Part shown: positions 4,448-10,600 of the stretch, one piece after another
Layout: each line of letters starts with the position of its first letter
Position numbering within the stretch: position 1 is the first letter of the stretch
Assembly (NCBI GenBank): GCA_900321955.1
Contig: ONXX01000023.1
Span: 1-11,268, forward strand
Direction: 5' to 3'
Length of the DNA stretch: 11,268 nucleotides
Source of the DNA: an uncultured Bacillota bacterium
Lineage (GTDB): Bacteria > Bacillota_I > Bacilli_A > Erysipelotrichales > Erysipelotrichaceae
Translations under genes and position numbers: made by a program
Notes under the pieces: generated by a model
Databases searched by the model: none
Seen by the model: only the letters and a program-made list of their open reading frames with translations
What the model was told of the DNA's origin: nothing

Positions 4448-7301
4448 ACATGAGTTCGATATCGTTTTTCTTGCACAGATCGTAGAGTTCGCGGTTGAGC
4501 AAGCGCGATACGCGGCGGTAATCCTGCTGCCGGCATTCCGCCAGGATCATCAGGCTTAAGGTGCCGCTGCCGATCTTTTCAATGCCTTTGTAGCGCGGGG
4601 TGGAGAGGATCTCTTCAATCTTTTCACCGATCTTCGGCAGATTCTCTCTGAGCAGCTGTTCCGTCTTGTCGAGCTGATCGGTCCTGATGGTCAGTACGAT
4701 CGGATACCAGGAGTTCATCTTGGTCATGTTGACGACGGAGCGGATCTCGCGGTTGGCGACGATCTTGATGTTGTCGCCGATGCCGACCAGTTTTGTATAG
4801 CGGATGCCGATATCCTGAACACGGCCGGTGAAGCCGCCGATCTCGACCATGTCGCCGACTTTGAATTCGCCTTCAAAGACGATGGTCAGACCCGACAGGA
4901 CATCCGAGACCAGATCCCTGGAACCGAGCGATACGGCCAGGGTGATGAAGCCGACCGAAGCCAGAAGACCACGGTTGTCAAAGCCCAGGAAGCCAAAGGA
5001 ATAGTATAAGACGAGTATGACGACGACATATTCAACCAGATTGAACAGCAAGCGGCAGATCGTGATGCCCCGGCTGTCCAAGACCATGCACAGCAGGGAT
5101 ACGGTAAAGCGCAAGACGATCATCATCAGCGTGGATCCGATCACCAGCAGGATGGTTGAAGTCAAAGCGAAGAGGTTGATGCCGCGGTTATACTGACCCG
5201 AGAGAATGTAGGACATCAGGGAGTCGTCGATCAGGCCGGAACTGTGATTGACGAAATATAGCAGTGAAATAATCAAGAGGCTCAGCAGGAATTCAAAGAC
5301 CAGCTGGGTCTTTTCTTCCGGCGACATCTCAGCCCAATAGGAGCGGATGAAGGAACGGCTGCTGTGAACGATCTCGTTGTCACCTTCATAGACGTATTCA
5401 AGGGTCGGATCGAAGCCTTCGCTGGCTTTCGCTTCAAATTCCTTCTTGCTGTAGCCGACGAACATGATCACGACGCCCACCAGATAGATGAACAGGAAAC
5501 TGAAGGCGGCATCGGAACAGTAATAGAAGGAAGTTCCGGCCAGGGAAGTATCCGCGACAAAGTAGAAGTAGATGTCTTCCTGATGGGTCCTGGATAAACC
5601 GTAATAGCGCTGGCCGTCCAGTTTGAAGCGGTCCATCATCGTGTCATTGAGACGTTGCAGATCGATGCCGCAGGAGGCAAGATCCTTGCCGATCAATGAC
5701 GGATTGGTGGCGTGCTTGATGATCTGATCCTCCTGGCCGGCAATGAAGATAAGATCCTTGCCATAGCTCATGGCCTGTAAGCGGGTATCGATGCCATCCG
5801 TCAGGATCGATTCATGCAGGCGATCCGGATTTAAGGCGATCAGCACGGCGCCATAGGTGCCGTTTGGTCGATTGGTTCTGGCACCGATCATCGTGACCTT
5901 TCTGGCACTGAGTTCATCGTTTTCCACATCTTTGACGATATAGTCTACGCCCATTAAGAGTTTACGGAAATCGTAGGTCTGGGCGGTTTTATCTTCCGTA
6001 TCAATGAAGCAGTTGATGTAGTCGTTGCTGGCGGCAATCTGTTTTCCCTGTTCATCGAAGATGATGAGATACTCGCTGCCCATGATCTCGTTGACTTTCG
6101 ACAATACTTCTTTCGTGGCAAGCTCAGGATGTTCCTGGGTGAGCTTGGCGATGTTCTGGGCGTAATAGGTATACCATTCCACTTCTTCGTTGGTGTTGGT
6201 TTGAATCTGTGTCTTTTCCTGCGCAGTCGTTGAGATTAAGACATCCAGGATCTGATCTCCCTGCTTGGTTTGCGTATAGAGAGAATTCATCATCTGGACG
6301 AAGTAGGTCGTCGCAAAGATCAGCAAGACGCCGAATAAGGCGTAGATGCCAATGAGGAAGCGAACACGGGAAGGATTATACTGCCGTCTCTTTTCTTCGC
6401 TGAGAACTTCATCTTTGGCTTTCTTCTGGATAAAGCACAGCCAGACCAGTAAGGCCGCAACAAAGATAAAGGATAAGGATTCAAAGAAGAAGGCCCAGCG
6501 TTTGGCGGTTGTTTCAATGTTTTCGTATGGGGAAAGAAGATAGACGGTACCACCCAAGTCCTCGATGTATTTTGCACTGCATAGATAAGTGTTACCCCGC
6601 AGGTTCATGACACTGTTTTCCTTGCCAAGCAGATCCGAGACGGCGACCTTATCAGCGGCCGGCATGAGGACGGAAGTATAGATGAAGTAGCTGTTGTTCA
6701 TGGTGACAAAGATATAGTCACCATAGATCTCTTCCAATGACTCTAACGACAGCTTGTTGACGCCGCTGGTATTGAAGTACTCGTTGAGCTCGTCATAGGA
6801 GGTCCAATCGACGTAGTAATACGGACCTTCTATTTTTTGAATCACCAGTAAGACACCATCGTCGCTGTTACCTCTGATCAGATAGGAAGGAATGTAGCTG
6901 CCGTCCTGTTCGAAGTAGGTCGGCTCCAAGGCCGGATAGAGTTCCGGTGACCTGTTGCCCAGGATCTCATATTGATTGTTTTCAAAGCGGACGACGACGC
7001 CTTCTTCAAAGTCGTAAGGGCCGGTATACTTGCCGTCTTGAATCAGATGTGACAGCATGTTTGCCATCAATTCGGCATGTTTGTGCAGGTTCTCAATAAA
7101 GTGATCTCCCGAAGCAACCATCCGGTCGTTAAGTTCGGAAACCGTCATGACGGCGTGATCGATCTTTAAAGATCCTCTTTCCAGCTGTTCTTCGGCTAGC
7201 CTGGCGCTGCCGCTGTTCTTCAGAAAAGAGCCTGATATGTTGAATATCAGGATGGCACACACCACAAGGGCAATCAGCAGTTTCAGAAATGGTCTGTTCA
7301 T
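4446..7301 (-). CDS. MscS-family mechanosensitive ion channel with large extracytoplasmic Cache-like sensor region
   Basis: The 951-aa protein is far larger than canonical MscS (~290 aa). Residues 5-24 form a first helix, followed by an extracytoplasmic segment (~25-267), two helices (268-291, 313-335) around a basic cytoplasmic loop, and a second extracytoplasmic segment (~336-596). That second segment has Cache/PAS-like strands: YLIIFDEQGKQIAAS (411-425), TYGAVLIALNPDRL (482-495) and IKHATNPSLIGKDL (528-541). Further helices follow (597-616, 668-686, 705-740, 751-772). The MscS core starts with the pore-lining helix SVGFITLAVSLGSRDLVSD (782-800), then F-K-V-G-D-M-V-E-I (813-821) and G-R-V (826-828) of the beta domain, and an alpha/beta C-terminus. 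Such channels release solutes when membrane tension rises; the sensor region suggests an extra ligand or wall signal, which is inference. The ATG at 7301 has GAGG 7 nt upstream. The gene is divergent from the surface protein. Confidence 0.9.
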   Translation of the reverse strand: MNRPFLKLLIALVVCAILIFNISGSFLKNSGSARLAEEQLERGSLKIDHAVMTVSELNDRMVASGDHFIENLHKHAELMANMLSHLIQDGKYTGPYDFEEGVVVRFENNQYEILGNRSPELYPALEPTYFEQDGSYIPSYLIRGNSDDGVLLVIQKIEGPYYYVDWTSYDELNEYFNTSGVNKLSLESLEEIYGDYIFVTMNNSYFIYTSVLMPAADKVAVSDLLGKENSVMNLRGNTYLCSAKYIEDLGGTVYLLSPYENIETTAKRWAFFFESLSFIFVAALLVWLCFIQKKAKDEVLSEEKRRQYNPSRVRFLIGIYALFGVLLIFATTYFVQMMNSLYTQTKQGDQILDVLISTTAQEKTQIQTNTNEEVEWYTYYAQNIAKLTQEHPELATKEVLSKVNEIMGSEYLIIFDEQGKQIAASNDYINCFIDTEDKTAQTYDFRKLLMGVDYIVKDVENDELSARKVTMIGARTNRPNGTYGAVLIALNPDRLHESILTDGIDTRLQAMSYGKDLIFIAGQEDQIIKHATNPSLIGKDLASCGIDLQRLNDTMMDRFKLDGQRYYGLSRTHQEDIYFYFVADTSLAGTSFYYCSDAAFSFLFIYLVGVVIMFVGYSKKEFEAKASEGFDPTLEYVYEGDNEIVHSSRSFIRSYWAEMSPEEKTQLVFEFLLSLLIISLLYFVNHSSGLIDDSLMSYILSGQYNRGINLFALTSTILLVIGSTLMMIVLRFTVSLLCMVLDSRGITICRLLFNLVEYVVVILVLYYSFGFLGFDNRGLLASVGFITLAVSLGSRDLVSDVLSGLTIVFEGEFKVGDMVEIGGFTGRVQDIGIRYTKLVGIGDNIKIVANREIRSVVNMTKMNSWYPIVLTIRTDQLDKTEQLLRENLPKIGEKIEEILSTPRYKGIEKIGSGTLSLMILAECRQQDYRRVSRLLNRELYDLCKKNDIELM

Positions 7302-7308
7302 AATCTTT

Positions 7309-7328
7309 CCTCAATTACTATTCTATCA
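7309..7328 (-). promoter_or_regulatory. extended -10 promoter and ribosome binding site of the MscS gene
   Basis: On the minus strand TG-A-TAGAAT (plus 7320-7328) is an extended -10 with five of six hexamer matches; the -35 (TCAGCA) is poor, as is common with extended -10 promoters. GAGG (plus 7309-7312) lies 7 nt before the ATG. The leader would be very short, about 12 nt. Confidence 0.45.
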
Positions 7329-7469
7329 ATATTTGTTTTTTCTGCTGAAAGGAAAAACGGGCCGAAAAGCCGGTAAAAAGGTCTGAAACGGGATGAATTT
7401 TTCTTTTGTTTTCCTGAAAAACGCTTCATTTTTGAACCGGATAATCTGTTTTTCCTGTGTTTGAGTCAA

Positions 7470-7486
7470 AAATAGGCCGCCTATTT
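7470..7486. promoter_or_regulatory. 17-bp palindrome, possible operator
   Basis: AAATAGGC (7470-7477) and GCCTATTT (7479-7486) are perfect inverted 8-mers around a single C. There is no T-tract behind it and no transcript ends nearby, so it is unlikely to be a terminator. Its symmetry and place between the two divergent promoters fit a dimeric regulator site. The regulator is unknown. Confidence 0.45.
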
Positions 7487-7487
7487 A

Positions 7488-7529
7488 CTATAAAAATAAG
7501 GAAGAAAATCTATAAAAATATAATAAAAA
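7488..7529 (+). promoter_or_regulatory. phased A-tracts with an 11-bp direct repeat, likely UP-element / curved DNA
   Basis: CTATAAAAATA occurs twice (7488-7498 and 7510-7520), 22 bp apart. A-runs begin at 7492, 7505, 7514 and 7525, an average step near 11 bp, close to one helical turn. They lie just upstream of the -35 of the surface protein promoter, where such tracts bind the RNA polymerase alpha subunit or bend DNA. Confidence 0.4.
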
Positions 7530-7537
7530 CCCTTGGA

Positions 7538-7566
7538 ATGACAAAGTTTAGACTGATGATTATAGA
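7538..7566 (+). promoter_or_regulatory. probable sigma-A promoter of the surface protein gene
   Basis: ATGACA (7538-7543, five of six to TTGACA) is separated by exactly 17 nt from TATAGA (7561-7566, four of six to TATAAT). Predicted transcription start is near 7573. Confidence 0.55.
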
Positions 7567-7588
7567 CCTGTCAAAATATCATACAGGT
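7566..7588 (+). promoter_or_regulatory. inverted repeat at the predicted transcription start
   Basis: ACCTGT (7566-7571) and ACAGGT (7583-7588) are perfect inverted 6-mers 11 nt apart (centre to centre 17 bp), overlapping the -10 end and ending 2 nt before the ribosome binding site. The position is that of a repressor operator; as RNA the left arm would be mostly outside the transcript. Confidence 0.35.
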
Positions 7589-7590
7589 GT

Positions 7591-7596
7591 AGGAGG
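7591..7596 (+). promoter_or_regulatory. ribosome binding site of the surface protein gene
   Basis: A perfect AGGAGG lies 9 nt before the ATG at 7606, the first codon of a textbook signal peptide. Confidence 0.9.
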
Positions 7597-7605
7597 AAAA
7601 ACTGT

Positions 7606-10600
7606 ATGAAAAAAACAGTCCAAAACTTATTCACACTCGTAATAGCCGTATTACTTATCATCAATACACTTCCAAGCATGGTCTATGCTGACGAAGAGAT
7701 TCCTGCGGAAGATCCTTCCCAGGCTCAGGTAGAAGTGATTTCCGAAACCGGAAATGAGCAGACACCTTCCGATACGCAGCAGGAAAACTTGACTCCGGTA
7801 CAAGAGGAAAAGAAAGAAGAAAGTCCTGTCAACGAAGTCAAAGAAGAAGTTCAGATCAAGATCGAAGAGATCGCCACTGAACAGAAAGAAGTAAAAGAAG
7901 AAAAAGCAGAACAGATCGTTGAGATCAAAGCTGCTGAAAAAACAGAAAACAACGAAGCAGCCGCTTCGCTCAACGCCGCTAAGGCTGTTGAAGAAAAGGT
8001 TGAAGAAAAGGTTGAAGTTGTCATTCCTGAAAGAATCAAGATCACTTACAACTTCAATAACATCATCAAGACCGATGGTTCCAGAATTTCCAAGAACGCA
8101 TCCAGCACACTTTCAGTCGGAAGTGGCTGGAACATCACGCAGAAAAAACTCGATAATCAGATCCCTGCCAAGAATTTCGAAGTCAACGGTGACAAATATG
8201 TATACACAGGAAACTGGATCTACGACGATGGCACACCGGTCAGCACACCAATCAGCTTTAAGAACACCGGTTACGCAGAAGATCAGGTCATCAATTTGAG
8301 CCCGGTCTACGAAATTACCAGAAAAGTTCAAGAAGAAACAATCCCGGCTGAAACCAAGCCAGCAGAAACCAAGCCAGCAGAAACCAAGCCGGCTGAAACT
8401 AAAGAAGCTGAAACCAAGCCGGTTGAAGCTGCTCAGCAAAAAGCTGAAGAGATTGCTCCGGCTATCGTTGAAGAAGCACCGAAACCGGACAAGTTCACAG
8501 TCGTCATCAACATCAGCGGTATCTGGAAGAGCAACGGTACACAATCCAGCACAGTGGTCAACAAGACCATCAGCAAGGGTACATCCTCTTCCATGGCACT
8601 CAAGTTCTTTGAGAACAAGCTCGGTGGTTACAAAACTGTCCGCAGCAACGGTTACACTTACACTTACACCGGCCAGTGGGCTGATGAAAACGGAAACATC
8701 CTTTCCTTCCCAATCGTCTGCAAATATGCCGACATGACGCAGGATATGGAAATGAACATTCATCCGATCTATGAAGTCTCCGCTCCGCCGGCATCCTTAA
8801 AGATGAACCGCATCGACAGAGTCTCCACTTGCGGAAGCTCCTGGTCCGGTCAGCTGACAGGAACCGAGTGGGCAGCCCACACCTTCAGAACTCCGGATGG
8901 TCAGACACACTACCAGTTCCTTTACTGGCAAGATGCTGAAACCGGTACGATCTACAACCCGGGTGATCAGTTAAAGATCACGGCTGAAGAAATCGGCGCC
9001 GGCAACAACAAGATCGTCAACATCTATACAATCTGGCAGCCTTCCGTCACGATCCGCTACTACGATCAGAAGGGAAGATACCTCAGCGAAAAAGAAGCAT
9101 TTGAAAACCTGAACGTCTATGACTATCTGCCAAACGAGATTGCCGGCTTAAAGTTCTTAGGCTGGAGCGAAGCAAAGAACGGCGAAGTCTTAGCAGACAA
9201 CACCGTATATGAGATTCCGGCTCTGACTTCCGACAAGGTCAGCCAGAAGATCCACAACGTCTACGCTGTCTATTCAACAGAATATCAGGTCGAGCATTCC
9301 CTGGAAGAACTCGACGGCAGCTACAGGATGGAAGAAAAAGAAAACAAAGAAGTCATCCTTGGCAGCAAGGTCGAAGCAGAAGAAAACGAATACGAAGGCT
9401 TCGCTTTCAACGAAGATGTGATCGGTTCCGTCCTTGAAGGCACGGCAGATCCAAGCCTGGTATTAAAACTCTTCTACAACCGCAAGAGCTACAATGTCTC
9501 TTACCAGTACGTAAACGCTCCGGAAAACGCATCCGCTCTTCCGGAAACCAAGTCCTATAAATACATGCAGCCGGTCAAGGTCGCCGATGCAGCAAGCGCT
9601 GAAGGCTACACCTTCTCAGGCTGGAACAAGGAAAACTTCAATATGCCTTCCGGTGATGTCGTGATCTCAGGATCCTTCGATATCAATTCCTACAAGGTCA
9701 CTTACCGCTACGAAAATGCTCCGGAAAATGCACCGGCACTCCCGGCGGAAGCATTCTACAACTACAAAGAAAACGTTGAAATCGCAGCTGCTCCGCAGTT
9801 AAAGGGTTACACCTTCTCCGGTTGGAACAAGGAAAACTTCACGATGCCGGCATCGGATGTCGTCATCAGCGGCTCCTTCAAAGCCAACAGCCACACTGTC
9901 AGATATGAACTCGAAGGCGATGTACCGGCAAACGCACCGGCACTCCCGATTGCCAGAGAATACAGCTACGGCGAAGCAGTCACCATCGCCGATGATCTGA
10001 AGCTTGAAGGCTATACCTTCTCCGGCTGGGACAAGGAAAACTTCACAATGGACGATGAAGATGTCGTCATCAGAGGCTCCTTCCAGATCAACAGCTACAA
10101 AGTAAATTATGAATACGAAAATGCTCCGGAAAATGCCCCGGCACTTCCTGAGACAAAAGAAGTAAAGTTCAATTCGAAAGTTGAAATCGCAGCTGCTCCG
10201 ACGATGGAAGGCTACACTTTCTCCGGTTGGGACAAGGAAGACTTCACGATGCCTGCATCGGATGTCACGATCAAGGGTTCCTGGATTGTTAACTCCCACA
10301 TGGTGAGCTACGAAGTCGAAGGCGAATTCCCGGCAGACGCTCTGGTTCTCCCTGAAAGCAGAGAATACAAGTACGGCGAAGAAGTCAAGGTTGCTGAAGC
10401 ACTCGAATTAGAAGGCTACACCTTCTCCGGCTGGGACAAAGAAGACTTCGCGATGATCGATGAAGATGTCGTCATCAAGGGTTCCTTCGAGATCAACAAA
10501 TACAACATCACCTGGAAGAACTACGACGGTTCCACCCTCGAACTGGATGAAGCGGTAGAATTTGGAACCATGCCTTCCTACGACGGAAACACGCCGATCA

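Larger units (their letters stand above)
7302..7605. other. divergent intergenic region between the MscS channel and the surface protein
   Basis: These 304 bases hold no credible gene. They contain an extended -10 promoter facing left, a promoter facing right, a 17-bp palindrome, A-tracts spaced at about 11 bp and an inverted repeat straddling the start of the rightward leader. Bases 7350-7465 are poly-T/poly-A rich without a structure I can name. No intrinsic terminator is seen, as expected between divergent genes. Confidence 0.8.

Noticed and set aside
7470..7486. Terminator in the divergent spacer
   Set aside because: The palindrome has no T-tract on either strand and no gene ends there.
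8344..8418. CRISPR-like repeat array
   Set aside because: The 15-nt units are contiguous, in frame and code for PAETK; there are no spacers.
8113..8763. 216-codon minus-strand open frame within the surface protein gene
   Set aside because: It is antisense to a clearly coding frame with signal peptide and repeats; its Cys/Phe/Ser-rich product has no domain, and it has no ribosome binding site. It arises from the Glu/Lys codon bias of the sense strand.
9799..10299. 166-codon minus-strand open frame with internal repeats
   Set aside because: The repetition is only the mirror of the SHIRT-like repeats on the plus strand; no start signal or independent homology.
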